Shown one piece after another: positions 55,961 through 64,000 of a stretch of DNA of 64,000 nucleotides (position 1 is the stretch's first letter; each line of letters opens with the position of its first letter). The notes under the pieces were generated by a model. That model saw nothing but the letters and a program-made list of their open reading frames with translations, was not told where the DNA came from and searched no databases. The stretch spans positions 612,766 through 676,765 of the forward strand of contig LFJO01000005.1 of assembly GCA_001038565.1 (NCBI GenBank), written 5' to 3'. The DNA is from Alkalihalobacillus pseudalcaliphilus. Its GTDB lineage: Bacteria; Bacillota; Bacilli; Bacillales; Bacillaceae_D. The position numbers and the translations under genes were made by a program.

Positions 55961-56629
55961 TTGATCGATCAAATCGTAGATTTACGAGCAAAGGGATACT
56001 CATTTAAACGAATTGCTGAGCACTTAAATACGACTGTTGGTAAAGTACAATATCGCTATCAAAAATATAAGGCTCAAGCAAACGCAGAAAACCAAGATTT
56101 AAAAAGTACGAAGTCGTTTAATGAGCAAGAGCAGTATGAAAGAAAAAGTGTCCACCATCCAGCTCTTCGTTATAATGTTGATTCTGTTCAATTATTACCG
56201 GTAGACCCATCTCGAATTCATTGCATGTGGGATATTCAAGAGTCAACGGAGAAGATGGCCGAACATTTATTTCGTAAGGAGTGGGCTGACTTTGACAAGA
56301 GTCTCGTTGTATATGATGTTACAGCCATTCATTTTGATGGACATAATGCTCATCAGTCCCAGTGCATTTCATTACCTGAGATGACAAACAATTGGATGCT
56401 TACAAACTTAAAGCCCAATCGAACGTATATCGTTGATATCGGTATATGTAATGAGAATCATCAATTTTTCAGCCTCGTTCGTTCAAATCCAATTGATACA
56501 CCACGTTATAAACAAGGTGAGGTAGGGTTACATCAACAAGCCGTAATGAAATGGCAAAAAGGAGAAAGTACGGAACCAGAATGGTTAGAGCATTTTAGTA
56601 CTTATTCATATTATGAATCGTTGAAATAG
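55961..56629 (+). CDS. DUF4912-type protein with N-terminal HTH
   Basis: The 222-residue protein begins with an HTH-like segment (IVDLRAKGYSFKRIAEHLNTTVGKVQYR in sequence, about 4-31). A linker follows, and then a domain reading RYNVDSVQLLPVDPSRIHCMWDI and NLKPNRTYIVDIGICN. This second domain fits the DUF4912 family, in which a single-stranded-glucan-binding-like beta domain is suspected. I chose TTG 55961, since AAGGAGG lies 8 bases upstream. A GTG at 55952 overlaps that site. The glucan enzyme gene starts 13 bases after it, so they form an operon. Confidence 0.72.
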   Translation: MIDQIVDLRAKGYSFKRIAEHLNTTVGKVQYRYQKYKAQANAENQDLKSTKSFNEQEQYERKSVHHPALRYNVDSVQLLPVDPSRIHCMWDIQESTEKMAEHLFRKEWADFDKSLVVYDVTAIHFDGHNAHQSQCISLPEMTNNWMLTNLKPNRTYIVDIGICNENHQFFSLVRSNPIDTPRYKQGEVGLHQQAVMKWQKGESTEPEWLEHFSTYSYYESLK

Positions 56630-56642
56630 GAGTTGAAATGAA

Positions 56643-59420
56643 ATGAAGGAAGGATATTTTTCTCTTGTTCTCCATGCACATCTCCCGTATGTTCGTCACC
56701 AAGAAGAGAATCGCTTAGAAGAACGGTGGTTGTTTGAAGCTATTACGGAAACTTATATCCCTTTAATTTGGGCGATTGAGGAAGCAGAATTCGAAGAGTC
56801 GCTGACGATTTCTTTCACGCCACCATTAATGGAAATGCTCGCGGATCCTATGCTCCAGGAACGTTATGAACGTTATTTGAAGTTAACAGAAGACCTGTTA
56901 AGTAAAGAATCAGAAACTCAGCATGACGTCGAGGAAAAGAAGCTCATATCTTTTTATAAGAAGCGATACGAACGAATCAGGGGTACGTATGAATCTTGTG
57001 GACGTAATATTCTGAATAGATTTTACAAATTAAAAGAACGAAAACTCATAACACTAATGACATCTGCGGCAACACATGCATTTTTACCATATGTACAAAC
57101 AGAACAAGCAATTCGTAGTCAAATTCGAGAAGGGATCGCTTGTTTTAAAAAGCATTTTGGGGAGTCGCCACTTGGGTTTTGGTTACCTGAATGTGCACTT
57201 GTACAAGGTATAGATCGAATTCTTGTCCAGGAGGGAATTCGTTATACATTTGTCGATGAGCATACATTGCTTGCGGCAGACCCTTATCCAGAAAAACAAA
57301 GTGGAGCACCTATCTATTCTCCACACGGTTTAATATTATTTCCGAGGCATTCTACGTTATCAGCTAAAGTATGGAGTTCCACTTCTGGATATCCTGGTGA
57401 TGTTGATTATCGAGAATTTTATCGAGATATCGGACATGACCGTGAATGGACATATATTCGTAAATATATGCACCCCGAAGGTATACGTATAGATACGGGA
57501 TTAAAGTATAAAAGAATTACTGGTCAAACAGATGATAAAGCAACTTATCAACGAGAATGGGCTGTAGGTAAGGTTCAAAGTCATGTTGAAGATTACCTCA
57601 ATGAGATTGAAAATGAAGTCAATAAATATGGTGAACAATCGTATCCTCCATATCATATGGTTGCACCATTTGATGCAGAATTATTTGGACATTGGTGGTT
57701 TGAAGGTCCAGAATGGATTAGCGCTTTATTAACAAAAGCGAAGGGGAGAGTCTATTTTACTACACCGGAGGAATATATGCATCGCCATTATCGTGATTTT
57801 ACGACTTCTCATATTAGTTTTTCTACGTGGGGAAGAGATGGATATGGTGACGTTTGGTTAAACGAACGTAATGCTTTTTTATATCGACATTATCATCAGA
57901 TGGAGAGAGATTTAACCCAGACATTAGCTCAAATCTCAAGGCAAATAGATATAAACATAAGGGCACAAAAGCAAATGGTCCGGGAATGGATGCTAGCTGT
58001 TAGTAGTGATTGGGCATTTATTATGGATGGGCAAAGTGCTGCTCAATATGCCTATGAGCGCTTTAAAAGTCATTACCAAAGATTCTATTACATTAAAGAA
58101 TTACTAGAAACTGAGCAATTAACAGAAGTGGAGATGAGCCAATTAGAGGCTGATTTCCCTTTCTTAAAAGATGTCGATGAGTCTCTTTTTTTAACCGATC
58201 ATGATAACTATATTCAAACGAAAGACGCACCGCTAATTGCTAGAGATTCAAAGACGATTTTAATGTTAAGTTGGGAATTTCCGCCTATGATGGTCGGTGG
58301 TCTTGCACGTCATGTGTTTGATTTATCCAAAGCATTAGTGAAGAGCGGACACCATATTTATGTAATTACTTCTCATATAGAAGGGTACCCAAGTTACGAA
58401 GAAAATAAGGGTGTTCATGTTTTTCGTGTGAAAGGATTACAACCTAAGACGCATTCATTTTTTGACTGGGTAGGAAGTTTAAATATCGCGATGACTCAAA
58501 TGGCCACTCAATTATCAAGACGTATTTCTTTTGATATCATACATGGTCATGATTGGTTAGTAAGTGTCGCCGGCAAAGCATTAAAGCAAATATTAAAGCG
58601 GCCATTATTAGTAACGATTCATGCCACTGAACACGGACGAAACCATGGAATCCATAACGAATTACAATTTGAGATTAACCAAAAAGAATGGGAATTAATG
58701 TATGAGGCAGACCGCATCATTGTATGCAGCCAATATATGAAACATGAACTCCAAACGGTTTTCTCCATTCCAGAAGATAAACTAGCCATGATCCCTAATG
58801 GTGTCGAAATTACACAAGTGAAACAACATGCAAACAATATGGTCAATAAGGATCAGAGATTTACGATTTTTTCAGTAGGTCGAGTAGTGAAGGAGAAAGG
58901 TTTTGAGACGCTCATTTATGTTGCCGAAAGATTAAGAGGACGTGGGATGGATGTTCGTTTTGTCATTGCTGGTAAAGGGCCTATGTTAAATCAGTATCGT
59001 GAGCTTGTGCATGCACGTGGGATGGGTGGCGTCGTCGAGTTTATTGGCTTTATTTCAGATGATGAAAGAAATGCCTGGTTAACCGAGTCTGACGTCGTTG
59101 TTTTTCCAAGCCTTTACGAACCGTTTGGCATTGTAGCATTAGAAGGCATGGCGGCAGAAAAGCCTACGATTGTTTCTGATACGGGAGGTTTAGCCGATAT
59201 TATTAAACACGGCGTCAACGGTCTGAAGATGATACCAGGACATGTTGATAGTTTAGTTGATCAGATATTGACTCTTTACTATCACCCTATTAAGCGTGCT
59301 GAGTTGGCACGTGCAGGATATTTAGATGTTCAAACGAACTACCAATGGGAAAAAATTGCTTCTCAAACGATGCTTGAAATCAATCAGTGTTTGTCTAAAC
59401 AGATTAAGGTTCTACATTAA
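56643..59420 (+). CDS. GH57 branching enzyme-GT4 glycosyltransferase fusion
   Basis: The 925-residue protein is a fusion. Residues 1-520 are a GH57/DUF1957 1,4-alpha-glucan branching enzyme-like domain, with HAHLP (11-15), nucleophile E183 in WLPECA and acid D344 in PFDAELFGHWWFEG. From about 538 a GT4/GT5-type glycosyltransferase begins, with SWEFPPMMVGGLARH, FSVGRVVKEKG and the E-x7-E pair E826/E834 in YEPFGIVALEG. It should both extend and branch an alpha-glucan. No frameshift is seen at the junction. A nucleotidyltransferase gene follows after 15 bases, so sugar activation and polymer synthesis are co-encoded. Confidence 0.88.
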   Translation: MKEGYFSLVLHAHLPYVRHQEENRLEERWLFEAITETYIPLIWAIEEAEFEESLTISFTPPLMEMLADPMLQERYERYLKLTEDLLSKESETQHDVEEKKLISFYKKRYERIRGTYESCGRNILNRFYKLKERKLITLMTSAATHAFLPYVQTEQAIRSQIREGIACFKKHFGESPLGFWLPECALVQGIDRILVQEGIRYTFVDEHTLLAADPYPEKQSGAPIYSPHGLILFPRHSTLSAKVWSSTSGYPGDVDYREFYRDIGHDREWTYIRKYMHPEGIRIDTGLKYKRITGQTDDKATYQREWAVGKVQSHVEDYLNEIENEVNKYGEQSYPPYHMVAPFDAELFGHWWFEGPEWISALLTKAKGRVYFTTPEEYMHRHYRDFTTSHISFSTWGRDGYGDVWLNERNAFLYRHYHQMERDLTQTLAQISRQIDINIRAQKQMVREWMLAVSSDWAFIMDGQSAAQYAYERFKSHYQRFYYIKELLETEQLTEVEMSQLEADFPFLKDVDESLFLTDHDNYIQTKDAPLIARDSKTILMLSWEFPPMMVGGLARHVFDLSKALVKSGHHIYVITSHIEGYPSYEENKGVHVFRVKGLQPKTHSFFDWVGSLNIAMTQMATQLSRRISFDIIHGHDWLVSVAGKALKQILKRPLLVTIHATEHGRNHGIHNELQFEINQKEWELMYEADRIIVCSQYMKHELQTVFSIPEDKLAMIPNGVEITQVKQHANNMVNKDQRFTIFSVGRVVKEKGFETLIYVAERLRGRGMDVRFVIAGKGPMLNQYRELVHARGMGGVVEFIGFISDDERNAWLTESDVVVFPSLYEPFGIVALEGMAAEKPTIVSDTGGLADIIKHGVNGLKMIPGHVDSLVDQILTLYYHPIKRAELARAGYLDVQTNYQWEKIASQTMLEINQCLSKQIKVLH

Positions 59421-59435
59421 AAAGGAGGCGGTATT

Positions 59436-60593
59436 GTGAAAGGTGTCATTATGGCTGGAGGAAAAGGAACAAGATTAAGACCATTAACATGTAATCGTCC
59501 AAAACCGATGGTTCCACTCGTCCAAAAACCTGTTATGCAATATAGTATCGAGTGGTTACGTGAACATGGGATTACCGACATAGCCGTAACCGTTCAGTAT
59601 TTGCCAGATGTCATTAAGAACTATTTTGGAGATGGTTCAAAGTTTGGCGTGAGCTTAACCTATTTTGAAGAAACGACACCTTTAGGGACCGCAGGAAGTG
59701 TAAAACAAGCAGAAGACTTTTTAGATGAACCATTTGTTGTAGTAAGTGGAGATGCTTTAACCGATCTTAATCTATATGAGGGAATTTCCTTTCATTATCA
59801 GAGAGGGAGTTTAGTTACGATATTTATGAAGCATGTGGATGACCCGACTGAATTTGGTGTCATCACGACAGATGAACAAAAGAAAATCGTGCGCTTTTAT
59901 GAAAAGCCAAGCTGGGATCAGGTGTTTAGTCATACGGTGAATACGGGGATTTATGTAATGGATCCAAAAGTATTCGGCTATATTGAGGCTGAGAAAATGG
60001 TTGATTTTAGTAAAGAAGTATTTCCGAGGCTATTAGAAGAGAATGTCGGATTGTTTGGTTTTCAAGCTGATGGATACTGGTCAGATATTGGCAATATTCA
60101 ACAGTATCGTCAAGCCCAATTTGATCTATTAGATGGGAAAGTAGTAGCTTCATTAGCAGGTGACGAATTTGCTCCGAACATTTGGATGGATGGGCATGCG
60201 ATTATTGAAGACGGAGCGGAGATTACAGGGCCCGTTTCGATCGGGGCAGGCGTTCGTATTAGGAAAGGAGCAAAAATAGGTCCCTACTCAATTATTGGTT
60301 CCCAGTCTTTGATAGATAAGTATGCGACGCTCCAACAGTCGGTATTGTGGGAGCAAACATCTATTGGTGAAGCTAGTGAATTAAAAGGGTTAACAGTTTG
60401 TGACCACGTAAAGATAGCACCATACGTTCAAGCCAATGAACAAGCGATTATTGGTTCAAACACGACTATCCTTGAGCATGTCCATATCCAAGCAAAGGTG
60501 AAGATTTGGCCATCGAAGAAAGTGTTGGCCAACCAAATTATATCTGAGTCCGTGCTTCGGAGTAAAGGAGATATTGTGAAAACACCGTCTTAA
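59436..60593 (+). CDS. Sugar-phosphate nucleotidyltransferase
   Basis: The 385-residue protein has an N-terminal nucleotidyltransferase domain with GGKGTRLRPLTCNRPKPMVP, SGDALTDL, VNTGIYVMD and YWSDIGNIQQY. A left-handed beta-helix C-terminal domain (about 255-375) has hexapeptide repeats such as GPVSIGAGVRIRKGAKIGPYSIIGS in sequence. It is of the GDP-mannose/glucose-1-phosphate pyrophosphorylase type, and nucleotide and sugar are not certain. The phosphomutase domain often fused to such proteins is absent. The start is GTG 59436, with AAAGGAGG upstream. It probably supplies the donor to the adjacent glycosyltransferase. Confidence 0.86.
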   Translation: MKGVIMAGGKGTRLRPLTCNRPKPMVPLVQKPVMQYSIEWLREHGITDIAVTVQYLPDVIKNYFGDGSKFGVSLTYFEETTPLGTAGSVKQAEDFLDEPFVVVSGDALTDLNLYEGISFHYQRGSLVTIFMKHVDDPTEFGVITTDEQKKIVRFYEKPSWDQVFSHTVNTGIYVMDPKVFGYIEAEKMVDFSKEVFPRLLEENVGLFGFQADGYWSDIGNIQQYRQAQFDLLDGKVVASLAGDEFAPNIWMDGHAIIEDGAEITGPVSIGAGVRIRKGAKIGPYSIIGSQSLIDKYATLQQSVLWEQTSIGEASELKGLTVCDHVKIAPYVQANEQAIIGSNTTILEHVHIQAKVKIWPSKKVLANQIISESVLRSKGDIVKTPS

Positions 60594-60702
60594 ATGAGTC
60601 TGAAAGATTCAGATTTATTAAAAAACATCGAGGCTAAAGAGGTAGAGAAGAAATAAGTCATCATTTTTTTACGAATAGTTATAAGCTGTAAAGAAAAAAT
60701 AC

Positions 60703-60731
60703 TTGATCGTCTTAATCAGTTTTGCTAATAT
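60703..60731 (+). promoter_or_regulatory. Sigma-A promoter of rpmG
   Basis: TTGATC (60703-60708) and TAATAT (60726-60731) are spaced by 17 bases. I see no Zur box overlapping it. Confidence 0.6.
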
Positions 60732-60770
60732 AGAAAAGTATGAAGTAAGCACAGTTTGGAGGGATAACAG

Positions 60771-60920
60771 ATGCGTGTACAAGTCACTCTTGCTTGCACT
60801 GAGACAGGCGATCGTAATTATATTACAACTAAAAATAAACGTACGAATCCTGAGCGTATTGAATTAAAGAAATACAGCCCAAGATTAAAACGTCATACGC
60901 TTCACCGTGAAACAAAATAA
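60771..60920 (+). CDS. rpmG: 50S ribosomal protein L33, type with reduced zinc cysteines
   Basis: The 49-residue protein [19 protein letters not shown]... ends LHRETK, the L33 signature. Only one cysteine remains (C9). The other three positions of the zinc ribbon read T12, S36 and L39-like residues, so it should not bind zinc (the C-minus form). It sits between the glucan cluster and yqgN, the place of an L33 gene in B. subtilis. GGAGGG precedes the ATG. Two hairpins follow. Confidence 0.93.
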   Translation: MRVQVTLACTETGDRNYITTKNKRTNPERIELKKYSPRLKRHTLHRETK

Positions 60921-60950
60921 GCAGTTGGTTTCCAGCCTGCTTATTTTATT
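60914..60950 (+). terminator. Terminator after rpmG
   Basis: AAAATAAGCAG and CTGCTTATTTT form a stem beginning at the stop codon. Confidence 0.75.
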
Positions 60951-60971
60951 TCGATAAGAGAGTTGGTATGG

Positions 60972-61007
60972 ATGCCCCCATGTTATAATAACGTGGGGGC
61001 ATTTTCA
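60972..61007. terminator. 31-base near-perfect palindrome, probable second terminator
   Basis: ATGCCCCCATGTTAT (60972-60986) and ATAACGTGGGGGCAT (60988-61002) are inverted copies with one G-T pair and a single central base, followed by TTTTC. It could be a backup terminator of rpmG or a protein-binding site. Confidence 0.55.
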
Positions 61008-61081
61008 ATAGAAATCAACGGATGAATTTTATTATTCTAGGACAAGTTTCATGATAATATGTTGGAAATGGGAGGTTGATG

Positions 61082-61642
61082 ATGAATAAAATAACGATGC
61101 GTGAAGAGGTTAAGGAGAAAAGGTTGGCTTTATACTCAGAGTTGTATCATCAATATTCACATCAAATTCAAGAGCTTTTTTTTTCTATTGAAGCTTTTAA
61201 GGAAGCGAGAACAATTGCTTTAACCGTCTCTATACAAAATGAAGTTGATACATATGAGCTAATCAAGAAATGCTGGGAGCTAGGTAAAGTCGTTGTTTTG
61301 CCAAGAAGTGATTTTAAGACGAAACGGTTAACTTTTTTTCAAGTACAAACTTTTGAGCAATTAGAAGAAACAAAATGGGGCTTAAAAGAACCAAAAAATG
61401 AAGACAAATGGAAGGTATCAAAAGAACAAATTGACTTGGTCGTTGTGCCTGGATTGGCATTTAATCGATTAGGGGCACGACTAGGCTATGGAGGCGGCTT
61501 TTATGATCGGTTTTTAGAAAATGAGAACTTCGTAAAAGTCGCATTAGCTTTTTCATTTCAAGTGTTAACATCGATTCCCACTGAGGAGCATGATCAAATG
61601 GTGGATATTGTTATTACTGAAAAAGAAGTGATTTATACATGA
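61082..61642 (+). CDS. yqgN: 5-formyltetrahydrofolate cyclo-ligase
   Basis: The 186-residue enzyme converts 5-formyl-THF to 5,10-methenyl-THF with ATP. VVVPGLAFNRLGARLGYGGGFYDRFL is the family signature (in sequence, about residues 119-144). RSDFKTKRLTFF and the N-terminal LRxxxKxxR-like MREEVKEKR also fit. I chose ATG 61082, with GGAGG 6-7 bases upstream. TTG and ATG one and two codons earlier are in frame. It overlaps the following DUF92 gene by 4 bases. Confidence 0.92.
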   Translation: MNKITMREEVKEKRLALYSELYHQYSHQIQELFFSIEAFKEARTIALTVSIQNEVDTYELIKKCWELGKVVVLPRSDFKTKRLTFFQVQTFEQLEETKWGLKEPKNEDKWKVSKEQIDLVVVPGLAFNRLGARLGYGGGFYDRFLENENFVKVALAFSFQVLTSIPTEEHDQMVDIVITEKEVIYT

Positions 61643-62418
61643 TCCTTGAATCGATCGGTGTCTTTTTTTTAGCAGCTCTTTCCTATTGGCTGAGAAAGCT
61701 TAGCCTGTCTGGTGCTCTTTGTGCCATTTTAGTTGGTGTATCAATCGCTTATGGTACTGGTTTGCCTGGTTTGCTTTTACTGGCAGGCTTTTTCATCAGT
61801 TCCGTCGTATGGAGCATGTTATTAAAGAGTAAAAAAGAAAACGATATTGATTTAAAAGATGGAGCGAGAGATGGTTCGCAAGTTTTAGCGAATGGCGGTG
61901 TTGCCGCTATTTTAGCTGTTTTATCAGGAGTTACTGGTGAGAAGTTATTCTTTTTGGGATTTGTTGTGGCTTTAGCTGCTGCAACCTCAGATACATGGGC
62001 TTCTGAGCTCGGTCGTTTAAGCCGAGGAAAACCAATAGATGTTATCCGTTTCCAACGGGTTAAAACCGGGACTTCAGGGGCAGTATCTTTACTTGGAACG
62101 ATAGCTGCCTTAATGGGGAGCTTTTTCATTGTTGGTTTAGCTTATGTCATAGAGGGAGCAACATATTCTTTATCCTTATTTTTGGGGATGGTGTTAGCTG
62201 GCTTTATCGGGAATTTAGTAGACACGTATGTTGGAGCTACAGTGCAAGTGAAATACCGTTGTCAAGATTGTCAAACCGTTACAGAGAAAATAGAGCACTG
62301 TGGAAATGTAACAATCAAAGATCGTGGATATCGCATATTTAATAATGAGTCGGTGAATCTGTTGTGTACAGTCGTAGCTCCGCTGTTCTTCTTTGCGCTT
62401 TATGGCATCTTTCGTTAA
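61639..62418 (+). CDS. DUF92 membrane protein
   Basis: The 259-residue protein has six to seven membrane helices and the conserved motifs DGARDGSQVLANGGVAA, AAATSDTWASELG and GFIGNLVDTYVGATVQVKY, characteristic of the DUF92 family. That family includes the plant phytyl-phosphate kinase VTE6, and the bacterial function is unproven. A small CQDC motif with a second cysteine near residue 219 lies in a loop. ATG 61639 overlaps the stop of yqgN, so they are coupled. Confidence 0.85.
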   Translation: MILESIGVFFLAALSYWLRKLSLSGALCAILVGVSIAYGTGLPGLLLLAGFFISSVVWSMLLKSKKENDIDLKDGARDGSQVLANGGVAAILAVLSGVTGEKLFFLGFVVALAAATSDTWASELGRLSRGKPIDVIRFQRVKTGTSGAVSLLGTIAALMGSFFIVGLAYVIEGATYSLSLFLGMVLAGFIGNLVDTYVGATVQVKYRCQDCQTVTEKIEHCGNVTIKDRGYRIFNNESVNLLCTVVAPLFFFALYGIFR

Positions 62419-62446
62419 ACTAGTTGAGTAAGGAAGGGGAGTATGG

Positions 62447-63466
62447 ATGAAAGAGTTATATGAACGTTATTCTAGACAAATGTTATTTCCTGGAATTGGA
62501 GAGCGAGGGCAGGAAAAACTATTACAAGCTCGTGTGTTAATTGTTGGTGTCGGAGCACTAGGTACGGTTTTAGCTAATCACTTAGTTCGTTCTGGTGTCG
62601 GCTTTGTGCGAATCGTTGATCGTGATTATGTCGAAAAAAGTAATTTGCAACGACAAATGCTTTTTGATGAAGAGGATGTCGCAAAAGCTACACCGAAAGC
62701 GATTGCTGCCAAATATAAATTAGAAAAGATAAATTCAGATGTTGATATAGAAGCGATCGTTGAAGATGTTAATGTGACAAATATTGAATCATTAACAGAA
62801 GATATCGATCTCGTCTTTGATGGAACAGATAATTTCTCGACTAGATTTTTAATCAATGATTGTTGTTTCAAAAAAGGAATTCCCTTCGCCTATGGAGGGG
62901 CAGTAAGCTCGCGTGGGATGTCAGCCCTCTTTATTCCAAGCATGACACCTTGCCTACGCTGTTTTATTCAACCAGGAGAGGGCAACGGTCAGACGTGTGA
63001 TACTATTGGAGTCATTAGTCCAGTTGTTGATATTGTTGCTTCCTACCAGGTGGTGGAAGGCTTGAAATATTTAGTTGGTGCTTCTGATAAGCTTAGACCA
63101 ACGCTCAAAACATTTGACCTTTGGAATAATCATCAATACGAAATGAAATTGTCGCAAAAAAAATCGACGTGCCCAGTTTGCCAGGACGGAGAGTTCCCTG
63201 CATTACATACAGAGAATGAGCAATTAGTGACGACTTTATGTGGGCGGGAGACGGTCCAAATCAAACGTCCACATCCGATGATTTTAAAGGATTGGGTCAT
63301 GCGTTTATCCTCTGTCGCCAAAGTAAAAGAGACACCGTTCTTATTACAAGTTGCTTTGGATGAAGGGGAAAGGTTGGTTATTTTCCCAGATGGCCGTGTA
63401 CTTGTTCAAGGCACAGAAGATTTGAATCGTGCGAAGAGTTTATATAGTAAATACATTGGAGATTAG
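62447..63466 (+). CDS. ThiF/MoeB family adenylyltransferase
   Basis: The 339-residue E1-like enzyme has nucleotide motif VGVGALGTVLANHLVRSG, DRDYVEKSNLQRQ and DGTDNFSTRFLIND. Zinc cysteines are CLRC and CPVC. It adenylates the C-terminal glycine of a ThiS- or MoaD-like partner for sulfur transfer in thiamine or molybdopterin synthesis. No ThiS, MoaD or other thi/moe gene lies beside it, so which pathway it serves is open. The C-terminal 80 residues extend beyond minimal ThiF and may be a degenerate rhodanese-like part. GGAAGGGGAG precedes the ATG. Confidence 0.87.
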   Translation: MKELYERYSRQMLFPGIGERGQEKLLQARVLIVGVGALGTVLANHLVRSGVGFVRIVDRDYVEKSNLQRQMLFDEEDVAKATPKAIAAKYKLEKINSDVDIEAIVEDVNVTNIESLTEDIDLVFDGTDNFSTRFLINDCCFKKGIPFAYGGAVSSRGMSALFIPSMTPCLRCFIQPGEGNGQTCDTIGVISPVVDIVASYQVVEGLKYLVGASDKLRPTLKTFDLWNNHQYEMKLSQKKSTCPVCQDGEFPALHTENEQLVTTLCGRETVQIKRPHPMILKDWVMRLSSVAKVKETPFLLQVALDEGERLVIFPDGRVLVQGTEDLNRAKSLYSKYIGD

Positions 63467-63486
63467 CTGTTGCGGCTAGTCTTTTT

Positions 63487-63655
63487 TGTATGAAAGTTAA
63501 GGCTAATACTCAAATGCGGAGCTCTAATTATCGCTACCGAAAATCATGCTCCTTGACAATCGCGTGTCGCTGAGCTAATTGGCTAAGCCGCTGGAACTCA
63601 GCTCTGCCACTATGTCCCACGGGAGCCTCCGCATGTTTTCGTTCACTAGGTTACA
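63487..63655 (-). repeat. Family 1 repeat, copy J (inverted)
   Basis: On the minus strand this copy has GCGGAGGCTCCCGTGGGA, GTGGCAGAGCTGAG, CTCAGCGACAC, GCGATTGTCAAGGAGCATGATTTTCGG-type sequence and GAGCTCCGC. It ends in ACTTTCATACAAAA. It is the only inverted copy in the window and points into the 3' end of the ThiF/MoeB gene. Confidence 0.85.
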
Positions 63656-63789
63656 GTAATTCTTTAGTTCAAAAAAACAATCCAACACTATTCTTTTAAA
63701 ATGAAAAAGAATAAAATCAAAGTGATTTTGAGGATTCTCATATTTTGCTGTAACCCCGCCTCTTTTTAGGAAGGAGCTCGAAAGCGCTG

Positions 63790-63880
63790 TCCTACTAAGG
63801 TCCTTGAACGCGAGATGGATGACGAGCTAACTTCACGGCACAAACTATTGCCCATAAGTAGCTTTCATACAAAATTAATA
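63790..63880 (-). repeat. Family 2 repeat fragment
   Basis: GTCCTACTAAGGTCCTTGA, GATGGATGACGAGCTAAC and CCCATAAGTAGCTTTCATAC match 1418-1515 in the same orientation with few differences. Confidence 0.7.
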
Positions 63881-64000
63881 ATTACGACTATTTGAAAATG
63901 AATTGACGCATATAGATATGTCCGTTATGATAATTTTTATTACTTCGAGTGCTTTAATGCAAAAAAGCACAAAAGCATAAAAGTGATAAAGCGGATCTGA

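Larger units (their letters stand above)
63467..64000. other. Repeat-filled window end
   Basis: After the ThiF/MoeB gene there is only a weak hairpin (AGC/GCT with TTTTTT). Family 1 copy J (inverted) and a family 2 fragment follow. The last 110 bases are AT-rich and show no gene. Confidence 0.55.

Overview
The window is a low-GC Firmicutes chromosome segment of the Bacillaceae type, most likely an alkaliphilic or halotolerant Bacillus relative. The evidence is the gene order, which follows the Bacillus subtilis yqeW-rpsU-yqeY ... sodA-yqgE-pbpA ... yqgN block almost gene for gene. It carries sporulation-associated genes (yqfC, yqfD, yqfZ, yqfX), Gram-positive ribosome binding sites, many TTG/GTG starts and sigma-A-like promoters. 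I see no transposase, integrase, phage gene or CRISPR array. The genus cannot be fixed by reading alone.

Layout. 1-2.8 kb: deoC and an EmrE-type permease set among repeats. 2.8-13.8 kb: yqeW, rpsU, yqeY, the envelope-stress operon yqeZ-floA-yqfB, then yqfC-yqfD-phoH-pgpH-ybeY-dgkA. 14.3-17.2 kb: cdd-era, yqzL-recO. 17.3-18.4 kb: manganese catalase with a small DUF2642-like protein. 18.5-26.5 kb: T-box controlled glyQS, yqfL, yqxD, dnaG, rpoD. 27-34.4 kb: cccA, trmK-yqfO, ispH, a CarD-like gene, yqfQ, cshB-nfo. 34.5-40.7 kb: yqfT, an orphan sensor kinase, a lytic transglycosylase-like protein, and a zinc ABC transporter with zur. 40.9-49.1 kb: yqfW, yqfX, ispG, yqfZ, a DUF1002 protein, a second NfeD protein, DUF1189 (yqgB), and a regulator/metalloprotease pair. 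49.3-49.7 kb: four tRNAs. 50-55 kb: sodA, yqgE, a 6S RNA, pbpA. 55.9-60.6 kb: a three-gene alpha-glucan cluster. 60.7-63.5 kb: rpmG, yqgN, a DUF92 protein and a ThiF/MoeB protein.

How the genes work together. Most are housekeeping: ribosome (S21, L33), tRNA charging and modification, replication and transcription initiation (dnaG, rpoD), DNA repair (recO, nfo), isoprenoid synthesis (ispH, ispG), and cell-wall and lipid-carrier functions (dgkA, pbpA). Metal and oxidative-stress genes recur: a Zur-type operator before the zinc transporter, Mn catalase, Mn superoxide dismutase, and an L33 lacking most zinc cysteines. Two separate NfeD loci each have a sigma-W-like promoter.

The least ordinary parts are these. 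(1) An intergenic repeat of about 170-200 bp is present in about ten copies, with compensatory changes in nested stems and a bias to end just upstream of genes. (2) A second composite repeat family shares the same gaps. (3) A regulator/HExxH-protein pair has a promoter overlapped by four 10-bp direct repeats. (4) A GH57 branching-enzyme/GT4 fusion lies between a DUF4912-type protein and a sugar nucleotidyltransferase.
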